Shown piece after piece: positions 8,377 through 17,624 of a stretch of 64,000 nucleotides of DNA (position 1 is its first letter; every line of letters begins with the position of its first letter). The notes beneath the pieces were generated by a model. That model worked only from the letters and a program-made list of their open reading frames with translations, had not been told where the DNA came from and ran no database searches. A program made the position numbers and the translations under genes. This DNA comes from Bradyrhizobium sp. CCGUVB1N3 (lineage in GTDB: Bacteria; Pseudomonadota; Alphaproteobacteria; Rhizobiales; Xanthobacteraceae): assembly GCF_024199925.1 (NCBI RefSeq), contig NZ_JANADR010000001.1, positions 5,397,501 through 5,461,500 on the forward strand, in the 5' to 3' direction.

Positions 8377-9246
8377 TTAACGGCGACTGTCTCCGACCAG
8401 CGCATCCAGACGCGTCTTCAATTCGTCGGACGCCCGGTAATACCAGACGCCGCCGAGCAAGTCATGGAATCGCCTGTCGGCGCGGGCCTCGCGCTCGATG
8501 CGGTCGATCGTACGCAGGCTGATCACGTCCTCGAGCGGGCCGGCCGCCAGCAGCGACAGCAGCACGGGATTGGACTCCAGCTTGAGGATCTCCAGGATCA
8601 GGTCGATCATCCGGTCGGGATCGTCCTCGCGCAAATCGCGCTCGAAATCCATGATCGCGAACAGATTGTCGTCCTGGTCGCGGTCGGATCTGGAGTATTG
8701 CTCGATCCAGGCCTGCGCCAGCTCGGACAGCGACATGCTGGCGCAATCGAGCGGCTCCCGCGGGGTGCGCTGGGCCAGGTGATCGGCGTGCCAGGCCGCT
8801 TCATGGGCGATCCCGGCGATGCGACGCATCAGCGGCTCATCCTCGCCGAAAAGCACGCCTCCGAGCAACCAGCGCAGCCGCGCATTGTGCTTCGCCTCAT
8901 GCTCGATGCGCTCGATCACCTCGTTGCCATGGGCATAGAGCAGCGCAAGCAAGAACTTGTCGTTGAGTTGCATCACCGTCGGCTTGTCGGTCTCGGTCTT
9001 CAGCACGTCGAGGATGAGATCGAGCGCGCGCTGCGGCCGGCGATGCGGCAGATGATCGAAATAGAGCTTTAGCGCCCAGATGCTGCCGGCCTGGTCGCGC
9101 CGGCTGACGCGCTGAAGCGCGCACCACATCGAGGCCAGCTCGGCCAGCGGCATCGGATCGAGGAACGCTTCGGTCTCGTCGGGCGTCCGCAGTTGCGGTG
9201 CGGACGCGATGCTTTCAAGCAGTGTTGCGTGCTCACTCAGCCCCAT
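8377..9246 (-). CDS. DUF6869-like protein with an internal tandem duplication
   Basis: A 289-aa soluble protein of unknown function. Two halves of about 110 residues repeat the same plan: MPLAELASMW...ALDLILDVLK...DRIEHEAKHNARLRWLLGGV in the first, and MSLSELAQAW...MIDLILEILK...DRIEREARADRRFHDLLGGVW in the second. The second half matches what I remember of DUF6869. The halves have drifted: the second keeps AAGPLEDVI where the first has LLYAHGNEVI. The ATG at 9246 (MGLSEHAT) is preferred to upstream options that add a low-complexity arginine-rich stretch. No catalytic residues or membrane segments are visible. Neighbours give no functional clue. Confidence 0.75.
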   Translation of the reverse strand: MGLSEHATLLESIASAPQLRTPDETEAFLDPMPLAELASMWCALQRVSRRDQAGSIWALKLYFDHLPHRRPQRALDLILDVLKTETDKPTVMQLNDKFLLALLYAHGNEVIERIEHEAKHNARLRWLLGGVLFGEDEPLMRRIAGIAHEAAWHADHLAQRTPREPLDCASMSLSELAQAWIEQYSRSDRDQDDNLFAIMDFERDLREDDPDRMIDLILEILKLESNPVLLSLLAAGPLEDVISLRTIDRIEREARADRRFHDLLGGVWYYRASDELKTRLDALVGDSRR

Positions 9247-9377
9247 TCTTCCCACTCCAGCCAATGTGCGCGAGCGGCGACCCCGATCGCCGCGCGTCCG
9301 CATTAGTGGGAGCACGAAACAGGTGGGTTCAACGTCGGCGCGAGCTAATTAGTCCTGCTCGATTCACAAGCATTCTG

Positions 9378-9512
9378 CTCCTCATCCTGAGGAGCCCGCG
9401 GCAAGCGGGCGTCTCGAAGGATGGCCGCGGGTAAGATCCGGGCCTTCATGGTTCACCCGGCGATGCGCAGCATCGTCCGGTAACGCGCGTTCCGCGCTCC
9501 TCACATGAGGAT
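9378..9512. repeat. Intergenic repeat, GTGAGGAGC / CATCCTTCGAGACGC family
   Basis: A palindromic element with arms built on CTCATCCTGAGGAGC and CGCTCCTCACATGAGG, and inner hairpins such as CCCGCGGCAAGCGGG and GATGCGCAGCATC. Further copies occur at 34404-34512 and 51170-51299, with a more distant relative at 50167-50276. It occupies the gap between ruvB and the DUF6869-like gene; nothing else is seen there. Confidence 0.85.
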
Positions 9513-9529
9513 CCAGTGACGCAATAAGA

Positions 9530-10579
9530 CTAGTCGTCGCTCTCGTCCGTGCCGAACAGGCCGAACTGTGCCGTATCGCGCGAGGGTTCGGCGAGGCCGA
9601 GATGGCGGAAGGCGTGCGTGGTGAGGAGACGGCCGCGCGGGGTGCGCTGGAGATAGCCGCACTGGATCAGAAAGGGCTCGATGATGTCCTCGATCGCATC
9701 GCGCGGCTCGGACAGCGCGGCCGCCATGGTCTCGACGCCGACCGGACCGCCGCCATAGTTCAGCGCGATCGTCGAGAGGTAGCGCCGGTCCATGGCGTCC
9801 AGGCCCGCGGCATCGACCTCCAGCGCGCTGAGCGCATGGTCGGCGATCGTCCGGTCGATCGTGTCGGCGTTGGCGGCAGAGGCGAAATCGCGCACCCGCC
9901 GCAGCAGGCGGCCGGCGATACGCGGCGTGCCGCGGGCGCGGCGCGCGATCTCGTTGGCGCCGTCCGGGCTCATGCCGACGTTGAGCACGCGCGCGCCGCG
10001 GGTGACGATGCCTTCCAGCTCCTCGACCGTGTAGAAATTCAGCCGGATCGGAATGCCGAAACGATCGCGCAGCGGATTGGTGAGAAGCCCGGCGCGCGTG
10101 GTCGCGCCGACCAGGGTGAACTTTGCGAGCTCGATCTTGACCGAGCGTGCCGCCGGCCCCTCGCCGATGATGAGGTCGAGCTGGAAATCCTCCATCGCGG
10201 GATACAGCACCTCTTCCACGGCTGGGCTCAGGCGATGGATCTCGTCGATGAAGAGCACGTCGCGCTCTTCGAGATTGGTCAGAAGCGCGGCGAGATCGCC
10301 GGCCTTGGCGATCACGGGGCCGCTTGTGGCGCGAAAGCCGACGCCGAGTTCGCGCGCCACGATCTGCGCCAGCGTGGTCTTGCCGAGGCCCGGCGGCCCC
10401 ACGAACAGCACGTGATCCAGCGCCTCGCCGCGCTTGCGCGCCGCGTCGATGAAGATCGACAGATTCTTGCGCGCCTGCTGCTGGCCGACGAATTCGGTGA
10501 GCGATTGCGGGCGCAGCGCCGTATCGCCGACATCGTCGCTACGGCGCTCGGGGGTGACGATGCGGGAGGGGGTGTTCAC
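9530..10579 (-). CDS. ruvB: Holliday junction branch migration DNA helicase RuvB
   Basis: AAA+ motor that, with RuvA, drives branch migration of Holliday junctions in recombinational repair. At 349 aa it has normal length. Walker [12 protein letters not shown], Walker [12 protein letters not shown], sensor 1 GATTRAG, arginine-finger region LRDRFG and the C-terminal winged-helix domain (LQRTPRGR) are all present. The start is a GTG at 10579 that overlaps the stop of the upstream deaminase gene (GTGA), so translation is probably coupled. The C-terminus ends in an acidic tail (GTDESDD). Confidence 0.97.
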   Translation of the reverse strand: MNTPSRIVTPERRSDDVGDTALRPQSLTEFVGQQQARKNLSIFIDAARKRGEALDHVLFVGPPGLGKTTLAQIVARELGVGFRATSGPVIAKAGDLAALLTNLEERDVLFIDEIHRLSPAVEEVLYPAMEDFQLDLIIGEGPAARSVKIELAKFTLVGATTRAGLLTNPLRDRFGIPIRLNFYTVEELEGIVTRGARVLNVGMSPDGANEIARRARGTPRIAGRLLRRVRDFASAANADTIDRTIADHALSALEVDAAGLDAMDRRYLSTIALNYGGGPVGVETMAAALSEPRDAIEDIIEPFLIQCGYLQRTPRGRLLTTHAFRHLGLAEPSRDTAQFGLFGTDESDD

Positions 10580-10995
10580 TCGTTGCCTCGCCGGTATTTG
10601 TTCGGCAGCAGCTCGCCGATGCTGACGACCTTCGGCTCGCGGCCGTTGTCGGGAACGATGACCCGCGCCTTGGCGTCGTAATCGTGGATCAGCTCGCGGC
10701 AGATGCCGCAGGGTGAGACGACGGCGATATCGCCAGGCTCGTCAGGCTTGGGGTGGCGCACGGCGACGATGGTCTCGATGCCGCGGTCACCGGTCTCGGT
10801 GATGGCGCGTCCGATCGCGATCGCCTCGGCGCAGACCGCGATGCGGCCGATATAGGCGTCGATGTTCACGCCGGTGACGATGCGGCCGTCGCGCGTGCGC
10901 ATCGCCGCCCCCACCTCCTGCCAGTCGTTGCGATAACGTTGGCTGATCGCTGCTGTCGCGGCGGCGATGAGTTCCTTGTCTTCGTTGCTCAGCAT
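10576..10995 (-). CDS. Cytidine/blasticidin-S deaminase-family protein inside the ruv cluster
   Basis: Zinc-dependent deaminase of 139 aa. The first zinc ligand and catalytic glutamate lie in [12 protein letters not shown] (C-A-E form, as in small tetrameric cytidine deaminases), and the other two cysteines lie in SPCGICREL. It probably deaminates cytidine or a related base or nucleoside; resemblance around [15 protein letters not shown] also recalls blasticidin-S deaminases, so the substrate is open. It sits between ruvA (46 bp upstream) and ruvB (4-bp overlap), which breaks the usual ruvCAB order. Start ATG at 10995. Confidence 0.88.
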   Translation of the reverse strand: MLSNEDKELIAAATAAISQRYRNDWQEVGAAMRTRDGRIVTGVNIDAYIGRIAVCAEAIAIGRAITETGDRGIETIVAVRHPKPDEPGDIAVVSPCGICRELIHDYDAKARVIVPDNGREPKVVSIGELLPNKYRRGNE

Positions 10996-11041
10996 GGCGG
11001 AAAATGCGTTCCTTCGTCAGTCAGCGGCCGGGCAGGATAGT

Positions 11042-11659
11042 CTATTTCGACAATTCTTTCAGACCCAGGCGAATGAGCTGCGCGGTTTCCGCATTCTCGC
11101 CGGCATTGCGTGACGCCGTGGCGATGGCGGCCGCCGCCTGCGGCTGGCCGTAGCCGAGATTGACCAGCGCGGAGATCGCGTCCGCGACGGGCCGCGGAGC
11201 GCGCTGGTCGTCGACGGTGCCGGCAAGATGCACCACTGCCGGGTCGACATTGGCAAAAGCCGGTGCCTTGTCCTTCAACTCGGTGACGATGCGCTCGGCG
11301 ACCTTGGGGCCGACGCCCGGCGTGCGCGACACCGCAGCCTTGTCGCGCAGCGCAATCGCATTCGCAAGATCGGAAGGCTGCAGCGTACCGAGCACTGCGA
11401 GCGCGACCTTGGCGCCGACGCCCTGCACGGTCTGGAGCAGGCGAAACCATTCGCGCTCCTGGTCGGTGCGAAAGCCGAACAATTTGATCTGGTCCTCGCG
11501 GACATAGGTCTCGATCGCGAGCACCGCGGCTTCACCCGGCGACGGCAGATGCTGCAGCGTGCGCGTCGAGCAATGCACCTGGTAGCCGACGCCGCCGACG
11601 TCGAGGATGACGAAATCCTCGCCGTAGGAATCGATCAGGCCCTTGAGCTTGCCGATCAT
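11042..11659 (-). CDS. ruvA: Holliday junction DNA helicase subunit RuvA
   Basis: RuvA (205 aa) binds four-way DNA junctions as a tetramer and loads RuvB rings. The N-terminal OB-fold ([28 protein letters not shown]) is followed by two helix-hairpin-helix motifs ([18 protein letters not shown] and [15 protein letters not shown]), an alanine-rich linker, and the C-terminal RuvB-binding domain ([16 protein letters not shown]). The start overlaps the ruvC stop by 4 bp (ATGA). It is the second gene of the ruvC-ruvA-cdd-ruvB string. Confidence 0.97.
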   Translation of the reverse strand: MIGKLKGLIDSYGEDFVILDVGGVGYQVHCSTRTLQHLPSPGEAAVLAIETYVREDQIKLFGFRTDQEREWFRLLQTVQGVGAKVALAVLGTLQPSDLANAIALRDKAAVSRTPGVGPKVAERIVTELKDKAPAFANVDPAVVHLAGTVDDQRAPRPVADAISALVNLGYGQPQAAAAIATASRNAGENAETAQLIRLGLKELSK

Positions 11660-12183
11660 ACGCCCACCACCTTCAGCCGCAGGGCGGCGCTTTGGCGGTG
11701 ATGGGCGTGGGTGATGGCGATGGCGAGGGCGTCGGCGGCGTCCGCCGACGGCGGCTCGGCCTTGGGCAGCAGGATCTTCAGCATCACTGCGATCTGGTTC
11801 TTGTCGGCGTGACCGGCGCCGACCACGGTCTTCTTGACCTGGTTGGGCGCGTATTCGGCCACCGAAATGCCGAACATTGCGGGCGCCAGCATGGCGACGC
11901 CGCGGGCTTGGCCGAGCTTCAGGGTCGCGACACCGTCCTTGTTGACGAAGGTCTGCTCGACGGCGGCTTCCATCGGCTTGTGGTGGGAGAGCACGGCAGC
12001 GAGCCCCTCATGGATCGCGAGCAACCGGCTCGACAGCGGCAGGCCCTCCGGCGGTTCCACCGAGCCGCAGGCGACGTAGACGAGGCGATTGCCGTCGGCC
12101 TCGATCACGCCCCAACCGGTGCGGCGCAGGCCGGGGTCGATGCCGAGGATGCGGACGGGATGACGAATCGGGAGCGCGGTCAT
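11656..12183 (-). CDS. ruvC: Crossover junction endodeoxyribonuclease RuvC
   Basis: RuvC (175 aa) resolves Holliday junctions by paired incisions. The acidic active-site residues are visible in [20 protein letters not shown] and [15 protein letters not shown]. The ATG at 12183 ([18 protein letters not shown]) is chosen because the frame upstream runs into an intergenic repeat and encodes nothing conserved. It begins the ruv operon and overlaps ruvA by 4 bp. The short arginine-containing N-terminal extension before RILGIDPG is slightly longer than in E. coli. Confidence 0.96.
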   Translation of the reverse strand: MTALPIRHPVRILGIDPGLRRTGWGVIEADGNRLVYVACGSVEPPEGLPLSSRLLAIHEGLAAVLSHHKPMEAAVEQTFVNKDGVATLKLGQARGVAMLAPAMFGISVAEYAPNQVKKTVVGAGHADKNQIAVMLKILLPKAEPPSADAADALAIAITHAHHRQSAALRLKVVGV

Positions 12184-12253
12184 GGGCCAGTGATAGCGGC
12201 TGGCTGCTGTGGGGGAAACAGAAACGGAACGAAAATCCCCGGGGAAGTATGGT

Positions 12254-12394
12254 CTCGTGCCCCGGGCGCAGCGCAGTGCGCAGCAGTGCGCTGCTGAACC
12301 GGGGCCCATGTTGCCGCCGGCACAAGAAGCGCCGCCGTGGGTCCCGGCCCTGCACCGCAGCGTTTCACGCAGCGGTGCGTCCGGGACACGAGAG
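12254..12394. repeat. Intergenic repeat, CGTGCCCCGG / GGGTCCCGG family
   Basis: The element runs from TCGTGCCCCGGGCGC to CCGGGACACGAG, so its ends are reverse complements, with several internal small hairpins (GCAGTGCGCAGCAGTGCGC). A related copy is at 45921-46037. It lies between ruvC and yebC, both on the minus strand. No other signal was identified in this gap. Confidence 0.82.
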
Positions 12395-12400
12395 CGCGCC

Positions 12401-13147
12401 CTACCCGCCCATCTTCGCCATCAGCGCGTCCGAAATCTCGAAGTTGGCGTAGACGTTCTGGACGTCGTCGTGCTCGTTGAGCAGGTCCATCAGCTTGAGC
12501 AGCTTCTCGCCGGTCTCGTCGTCGACGGCGACCGTGTTCTGCGGCTTCCAGATCAGCGCGGCCTTGCGCGGCTCGCCGAACTTCGCCTCGAGCGCCTTGG
12601 CCACATCGCGGTAGCTTTCGGTCGAGGCGTAGATCTCGTGGCCGTTCTCGCCCGAGATGACGTCATCGGCGCCGGCCTCGATCGCGGCATCGAGCATCGC
12701 ATCGTCGGAAGCGACGCTGCGGTCATATTCGATGATGCCGGTGCGATCGAACATGAAGGACACCGAGCCGGTTTCGCCGAGATTTCCGCCGGATTTGGTG
12801 AAGAAAGAGCGGATGTCGGAGGCCGCGCGGTTGCGGTTGTCGGTCAGCGCCTCGACGATGACGGCGACGCCGCCGGGGCCATAACCCTCGTAGCGGATCT
12901 CGTCATAGTTCTCGCCGTCACTGCCGAGCGCCTTCTTGATCGCGCGCTCGATATTGTCCTTCGGCATGTTCTCCTGGCGCGCCGCGATCACGGCCGCGCG
13001 CAGGCGCGGGTTCATGTTGGGATCGGGTGTGCCGAGCTTGGCCGCGACGGTGATTTCGCGGGCCAGCTTGCCGAAGAGCTTCGATTTCTGCGCATCCTGC
13101 CGCCCCTTGCGGTGCATGATGTTCTTGAATTGGGAATGTCCGGCCAT
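12401..13147 (-). CDS. yebC: YebC/PmpR-family DNA-binding / translation-associated protein
   Basis: A 248-aa member of the highly conserved YebC/PmpR family, beginning [20 protein letters not shown], which is the family's hallmark N-terminus. Later segments include [31 protein letters not shown] and the C-terminal [15 protein letters not shown] [12 protein letters not shown]. Members have been described as transcription regulators and, more recently, as factors that relieve ribosome stalling at prolines. Gene context next to ruvC is common across bacteria. Start ATG 13147. Confidence 0.95.
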   Translation of the reverse strand: MAGHSQFKNIMHRKGRQDAQKSKLFGKLAREITVAAKLGTPDPNMNPRLRAAVIAARQENMPKDNIERAIKKALGSDGENYDEIRYEGYGPGGVAVIVEALTDNRNRAASDIRSFFTKSGGNLGETGSVSFMFDRTGIIEYDRSVASDDAMLDAAIEAGADDVISGENGHEIYASTESYRDVAKALEAKFGEPRKAALIWKPQNTVAVDDETGEKLLKLMDLLNEHDDVQNVYANFEISDALMAKMGG

Positions 13148-13292
13148 GCGTGGTCTCTTGAGGAATCGTCAGCCAAGGTCAGGGCAAGCTGAGGGATCAA
13201 AGCGCGGGCCTTATAGGCCGCGACACCCCCGGAATGAAAGGGCATACTTGGAGGTATTATCGTAGGGATAAACACTCACCGTCAGGCACCTG

Positions 13293-13307
13293 TTAACCCT
13301 GACTTCA
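13293..13307. promoter_or_regulatory. CtrA-like half-perfect box upstream of chemoreceptor gene
   Basis: TTAA-N7-TTCA, one mismatch from the CtrA consensus TTAA-N7-TTAA, lies 51 bp before the chemoreceptor start at 13358. Chemotaxis genes are often in CtrA regulons in alphaproteobacteria. A one-mismatch hit in 64 kb can occur by chance, so confidence is low. Confidence 0.25.
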
Positions 13308-13357
13308 TTTCGGGATGTGAAAATATCCCCATCCCGTCTCCCGACAAGAGTGACCTG

Positions 13358-15100
13358 ATGGCCCTCGGACTACTTCGGAAGCGTCTGCCGGAACAGGCCA
13401 CGCCCGCAGCTCTCCCGCAGGCGGCCCAAGCCGTCGCCGAGCCCGTTGCCGCACCGGAGGGCGATTCGGCCAAGGAAATTCTCGAGCTTCTGGAACTCGA
13501 GCTCGGCGCGATGATCCGCCAGCTCGAGCGCGCCGCCGAATCCGTCGCCGGCGGCGCGGAGGCAACCGCCAACACGCTCGCGACCATCCGCGAGCGCACC
13601 GACGCGCTCACGGGACGCAGCAGCGCCGCGCAATCGACCGCCACCACCTTTGCCAACGCGGCAGAGAAATTCACCCAGTCGGCGCAGGGCATCGGCGCCC
13701 AGGTCCGCGAGGCCGGCAAGCTCGCCGATGCTGCCAGCGCCGCCGCACAGGAGGCCCGCGCCAATGTCGACCGCCTGCGCGAATCCTCCGCCGCGATCGG
13801 CAACGTCGTCAACCTGATCGCTCAGATCGCGCGCCAGACCACGCTGCTCGCGCTGAACTCGACCATCGAGGCAGCACGCGCGGGCGCGGCCGGAAAAGGC
13901 TTTGCCGTCGTTGCGACCGAGGTGAAGGCACTTGCGGTGCAGACCCAAGGCGCGACCGAGGAAATCACCAAGAAGATCGAGGCGCTGCAAAAGGACGCGG
14001 CAGGTTCGGCGGAAGCCGTGCACCGCATCTCACAGGCGATCGAGGCGATCCGCCCGGTGTTCGACACCGTCAACGGCGCGGTCGCCGAACAGACCGCGAC
14101 CACCAGCGAGGTCTCCGGCAACGCGGCAACCGCATCCCAATTCATCGTATCCGTCGGCGACAGCGCCGCCGAGATCGATGCCGCCACCAAGGCGGCGGAA
14201 GCTCATGGCGAAAGCGTCTCCAGCGCCGGCAAAGCGGTCACGACGTTCGCGCAGAAGCTGAAATCGCGCTGCGCGGTGCTGCTCAGGCAGAGTGATAGCG
14301 ACGATCGTCGCAAGACCGAGCGGCTGCCCTGCCATCTCAAGCTCGAGATCAAGGGCGCGACAATGCCGGTCTACGAGATTGCGATGGACGGCGTCTTGAT
14401 CGGCGGCGCGGACGCAGCAAAGCTCGCATCGCACGAAGCCATCGACGGCCTGCTCCAGGATGTCGGCGCCTGCCGCCTGCGCGTCACCGAGCAGTCCAAG
14501 GCCGGTGCGCGGGCGCAGTTCGTATCCCCCAATGCCGAGCTGCGCGGGAAAATTGAAGACAAGCTCTGGTCGATCCACGAGGCGAATACGGAATTTGTGA
14601 CCCGCGCCATGGAAGCGGGCGCCGCGCTGACGAAGATCTTCGAGCAGGCGGTCGCGCGCGGCGAGGTCAGGCTCGACGATCTCTTCGACACCGACTACGC
14701 GGAAATCGCCGGCACCAGTCCGCAGCAGTACCGCACCAAATATCTCGACTGGGCCGACCGCGCCCTCCCCTCGTTCCAGGAAGCCTTTCTGGCCAAGGAC
14801 CCGCGCATGGCGTTCTGCGCCATGGTCGACCGCAACGGCTTCCTGCCCGTGCACAACAAGATCTATTCGCACCCGCAGCGTCCAGGCGATGTCGCCTGGA
14901 ACACAGCGAATAGTCGCAACCGGCGCATCTTCAACGACCCGGCGGGCCTCGCCGCCGCGCGCAATCTGCGCTCCTATCTGGTGCAGAGCTACGCGCGCGA
15001 CATGGGCAACGGCAGCACCGTGATGATGCGCGAGATCGACGTGCCGATCCGCCTGCAGGGCCGGCACTGGGGCGGGTTCCGGACGGCCTACAAGCTTTGA
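13358..15100 (+). CDS. Soluble methyl-accepting chemotaxis protein with PilZ-like insert
   Basis: A 580-aa chemoreceptor-like protein without membrane segments, so it should act in the cytoplasm. The signalling domain spans roughly residues 30-310, with the hairpin tip around 152-175 ([21 protein letters not shown]). A PilZ-like segment follows near residue 315: RKTER fits the RxxxR c-di-GMP motif, while MDGVLIGG is only a degenerate match to DxSxxG. A C-terminal module (about 405-580) contains GTSPQQYRTKYLDWADRALP, DPRMAFCAMVDRNGFLPVHN and RNRRIFND, and is shared with the next gene. An alanine-rich N-terminus precedes the coil. It probably feeds a CheA/CheW array in response to an internal signal; the ligand is unknown. 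Confidence 0.85.
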   Translation: MALGLLRKRLPEQATPAALPQAAQAVAEPVAAPEGDSAKEILELLELELGAMIRQLERAAESVAGGAEATANTLATIRERTDALTGRSSAAQSTATTFANAAEKFTQSAQGIGAQVREAGKLADAASAAAQEARANVDRLRESSAAIGNVVNLIAQIARQTTLLALNSTIEAARAGAAGKGFAVVATEVKALAVQTQGATEEITKKIEALQKDAAGSAEAVHRISQAIEAIRPVFDTVNGAVAEQTATTSEVSGNAATASQFIVSVGDSAAEIDAATKAAEAHGESVSSAGKAVTTFAQKLKSRCAVLLRQSDSDDRRKTERLPCHLKLEIKGATMPVYEIAMDGVLIGGADAAKLASHEAIDGLLQDVGACRLRVTEQSKAGARAQFVSPNAELRGKIEDKLWSIHEANTEFVTRAMEAGAALTKIFEQAVARGEVRLDDLFDTDYAEIAGTSPQQYRTKYLDWADRALPSFQEAFLAKDPRMAFCAMVDRNGFLPVHNKIYSHPQRPGDVAWNTANSRNRRIFNDPAGLAAARNLRSYLVQSYARDMGNGSTVMMREIDVPIRLQGRHWGGFRTAYKL

Positions 15101-15101
15101 A

Positions 15102-15200
15102 ACATGACCCGGGGAAGTACGGAGCGCCTCCGAAAAGACCATGTGCAAACAAAGACCTAAAGCACGATAACAATTCACCCTGAGGTCATCGCGCTTGAGT
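15102..15200. repeat. Intergenic repeat, GATCCGGAAAAGTG / AAAGCGCGATGA family (diverged copy)
   Basis: ACATGACCCGGGGAAGTACGG...CCGAAAAGACCATG is followed by ACAAAGACCTAAAGCACGATAAC and CATCGCGCTT. It aligns by eye with a better-preserved copy at 28440-28542, with several substitutions. It occupies the first half of the gap between the two chemoreceptor genes. A second hairpin-like segment (AAAGCGCGAATC / GAATCACGCTTT) follows at about 15220-15256. Confidence 0.78.
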
Positions 15201-15318
15201 GCACGCTCAGGCAAGACGGCAAAGCGCGAATCAGCATTAAAACGAATCACGCTTTGAAATGGGAATGGGAACGCCGTTAGCGAGTCGATAGGCGACTCCG
15301 ACTGGAGGAAGTTCGAAC

Positions 15319-16731
15319 ATGTCGGTCGTGCAGCGTGCAGTCATGGACACGGCATCCAACCGGACGCTGGCCGAGCGACTCATAGACCAGCTCGCCGATC
15401 GCATCGGCGGCCTCGGGGTCGAGCTCGCCGACATCGCCGGCAACGTCCAGGAGGTCGCGAACCGCGTCGCCAGCCAGTCGGAGCGGTTCCACCATCTGCA
15501 GACGACGGCCGAGACGATGGTCTCGGCCAATCGCGACATCGCCAATGCGTCGCAGGCGGTGCAATCGACGACATCCACCGCGGTCGGCGAGATCGCGCAG
15601 TCGCGCGACGTGGTCGAGACCGCGGTCGGCCACATCTCCGAGCTCGTCGCAGCCGTCGCTCGCATCGAGGCGCGGCTCGCCGCCGTCGGCTCGGCGCTGA
15701 GCCAGGTCGCCAAGGTCTCCGGCTCGATCGAGGCGATTGCGAAGCAGACCAACCTGCTCGCGCTCAACGCCACGATCGAGGCGGCGCGCGCCGGCAGCGC
15801 CGGCCGCGGCTTCGCCGTGGTGGCGAGCGAGGTGAAGAGCCTTGCGGAAGCGACCCGCCAGGCTACGCAACAGATCTCGGACACCGTGCGCGATCTCGAC
15901 GGCCAGATCGGCAGCCTGATCGGCGAAAGCGGCGATGCCTCGCTGCGTGCCAAGAACGCCGGCGACGGCGCGCAGCAGATCTCCGGCATCATCAGCCGCG
16001 TGCAGCAGGGCTTTGCGTCCGTGGGCGCGGAGATCGACAGCGTCGCGCGCGCCGCGACCTCCAATCTCGGCCATTGCGACACCGTGATCTCGGAGCTCAG
16101 CGAGCTTGCCAAGGGCGTCGATCTCTCTTCGCGCGATCTCAGGAATGCCGACGAGCGGGTGGCGAAGCTGCTCGACACCTCCGAGGGCCTGACCGACAGC
16201 GGCGTCGAGACGTCGGACGCGCCGCTGATCCACGCCGTCGTCGACACCGCCAAGCGCATCTCGGCCGAGTTCGAGGCGGCGATCGACCGCGGCGAGATCA
16301 CGCTCAATCAGCTCATGGACGAGACATATCGCGAGATTCCCGGCACCGATCCCAAGCAATTTCTCACCAGCTACGTCGACTTCACCGACCGCGTGCTGCC
16401 GGCGATCCAGGACCCGATCCAGAAATCGGACCCGCGCATCGTGTTCTGCGTCGCCTGGGCGAAGGGCGGCTATCTGCCGACCCACAATCCCAACTATCGC
16501 CTGCCGCAGGGCAAGGACCCCGTGTGGAACAACGCCAATTGCCGCAACCGCCGCCTGTTCAACGACCGCGCGGTGAAGAAGGTCGCGGCGAACACAAAGC
16601 CGTTCCTGCTGCAAACCTACCGCCGCGACATGGGTGGCGGCCAGTTCGTGCTGATGAAGGATTTGTCCTCGCCGATCGTCGTGAAGGGCAAGCGCTGGGG
16701 CTCGTTCCGGATGGGATTTCGGCAGGGCTGA
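15319..16731 (+). CDS. Soluble methyl-accepting chemotaxis protein, paralogue lacking the PilZ insert
   Basis: A 470-aa cytoplasmic chemoreceptor-like protein. The signalling tip is near residues 139-165 ([21 protein letters not shown]). The C-terminal module (about 302-470) matches that of the preceding gene: [51 protein letters not shown] and [14 protein letters not shown]. No transmembrane helix or PilZ segment is visible. GGAGG lies 8 bases before the ATG. Side by side with its paralogue, it probably arose by duplication, with gain or loss of the PilZ insert in one copy. The shared C-terminal domain is the likely sensor, resembling a Cache-type ligand domain in size; I do not recognise it with certainty. 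Confidence 0.86.
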   Translation: MSVVQRAVMDTASNRTLAERLIDQLADRIGGLGVELADIAGNVQEVANRVASQSERFHHLQTTAETMVSANRDIANASQAVQSTTSTAVGEIAQSRDVVETAVGHISELVAAVARIEARLAAVGSALSQVAKVSGSIEAIAKQTNLLALNATIEAARAGSAGRGFAVVASEVKSLAEATRQATQQISDTVRDLDGQIGSLIGESGDASLRAKNAGDGAQQISGIISRVQQGFASVGAEIDSVARAATSNLGHCDTVISELSELAKGVDLSSRDLRNADERVAKLLDTSEGLTDSGVETSDAPLIHAVVDTAKRISAEFEAAIDRGEITLNQLMDETYREIPGTDPKQFLTSYVDFTDRVLPAIQDPIQKSDPRIVFCVAWAKGGYLPTHNPNYRLPQGKDPVWNNANCRNRRLFNDRAVKKVAANTKPFLLQTYRRDMGGGQFVLMKDLSSPIVVKGKRWGSFRMGFRQG

Positions 16732-16751
16732 CGGCGCAGGCGCTCCCCGTG

Positions 16752-16777
16752 GTCGTCCTGGCGAAAGCCAGGACGAC
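16752..16777. repeat. Perfect hairpin GTCGTCCTGGC-GAAA-GCCAGGACGAC
   Basis: An 11-bp perfect inverted repeat with a GAAA loop sits between the convergent chemoreceptor and phosphoesterase genes. It resembles the arms of the longer repeat at 47554-47691. It may serve as a bidirectional terminator, although no T-run follows. Confidence 0.75.
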
Positions 16778-16799
16778 ACCGAATGGGTGGCGCCGCTAG

Positions 16800-17624
16800 T
16801 CAGCTCAACCAGAACCTCGGCGTCGCTGGCTCAAGCCGGCCGCCTGCGCGCACCGGCGCAATCTTCAACGCGAGGCCAGTTGCATCATCCGTCTCCACTG
16901 CGACCCCGCTCAGCGTCGCCGTGCCCATCGCCGGCTCGAAGCGGCCGGAAGGGATGCCGGAGGTGAAACGGCGCAGCGGCTCTTCCTTTTGCATGCCGAT
17001 GATCGAATCGTAGTCGCCGGTCATGCCGGCGTCGGTCATGTAGGCGGTGCCGCCGGGAAGGATCTGGTGATCGGCGGTCGGCACGTGCGTGTGCGTGCCG
17101 ACGACGAGGCTGGCGCGGCCGTCGCAGAAGAAGCCGATGCCCTGCTTCTCGCTGGTCGCCTCGCAATGAAAATCGACCACGATCGCATCGGCGGCCTCAC
17201 GCAGGGGACAAGCGCCGAGCTCGCGCTCGATCGCGGCGAAGGGATCGTCGAACGGCGTCATGAAGACACGGCCCAGCGCGTTGACGACGAGCGCGCGGCG
17301 GCCGTTCTTGGTCTCGACCAGCGCCGCGCCGCGGCCCGGCGTGCCGCGCGGATAGTTCGCCGGCCTCACCAGGCGCTCGGCGCGCTCGATGAACACCAGC
17401 GCCTCGCGCTGGTCCCAGGAATGGTTGCCGAGCGTGACTGCGTCGGCGCCGGCGTCGAGCAGCTCCTGATAGATCGCTTCCGTGATGCCGAAACCGCCGG
17501 CGGAATTTTCGCCGTTGACGACGACGAAATCGAGCGACCAGTCGCGAACCATGTTGGGCAGGTGCTCGGCGATCGCCGCGCGGCCGGCCCGGCCGACGAC
17601 GTCACCCACGAAGAGAATGCGCAA
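16800..17624 (-). CDS. YmdB-like (TIGR00282) metallophosphoesterase
   Basis: Metal-dependent phosphodiesterase of the YmdB/TIGR00282 family, members of which hydrolyse 2',3'-cyclic nucleotides. Motifs seen are ILFVGDVVGRAGR, VVVNGENSAGGFGI, TLGNHSWDQ, VDFHCEATSEK and VGTHTHVPTAD. No ATG exists at the N-terminus. A TTG at 17624 (LRILFVGD) follows GGAG by eight bases and gives 274 aa; a TTG at 17645 is possible but adds seven residues and deeper overlap. The start lies inside the 3' end of the 5-FCL gene, which implies co-translation. TTG starts need experimental confirmation. Confidence 0.87.
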   Translation of the reverse strand: MRILFVGDVVGRAGRAAIAEHLPNMVRDWSLDFVVVNGENSAGGFGITEAIYQELLDAGADAVTLGNHSWDQREALVFIERAERLVRPANYPRGTPGRGAALVETKNGRRALVVNALGRVFMTPFDDPFAAIERELGACPLREAADAIVVDFHCEATSEKQGIGFFCDGRASLVVGTHTHVPTADHQILPGGTAYMTDAGMTGDYDSIIGMQKEEPLRRFTSGIPSGRFEPAMGTATLSGVAVETDDATGLALKIAPVRAGGRLEPATPRFWLS

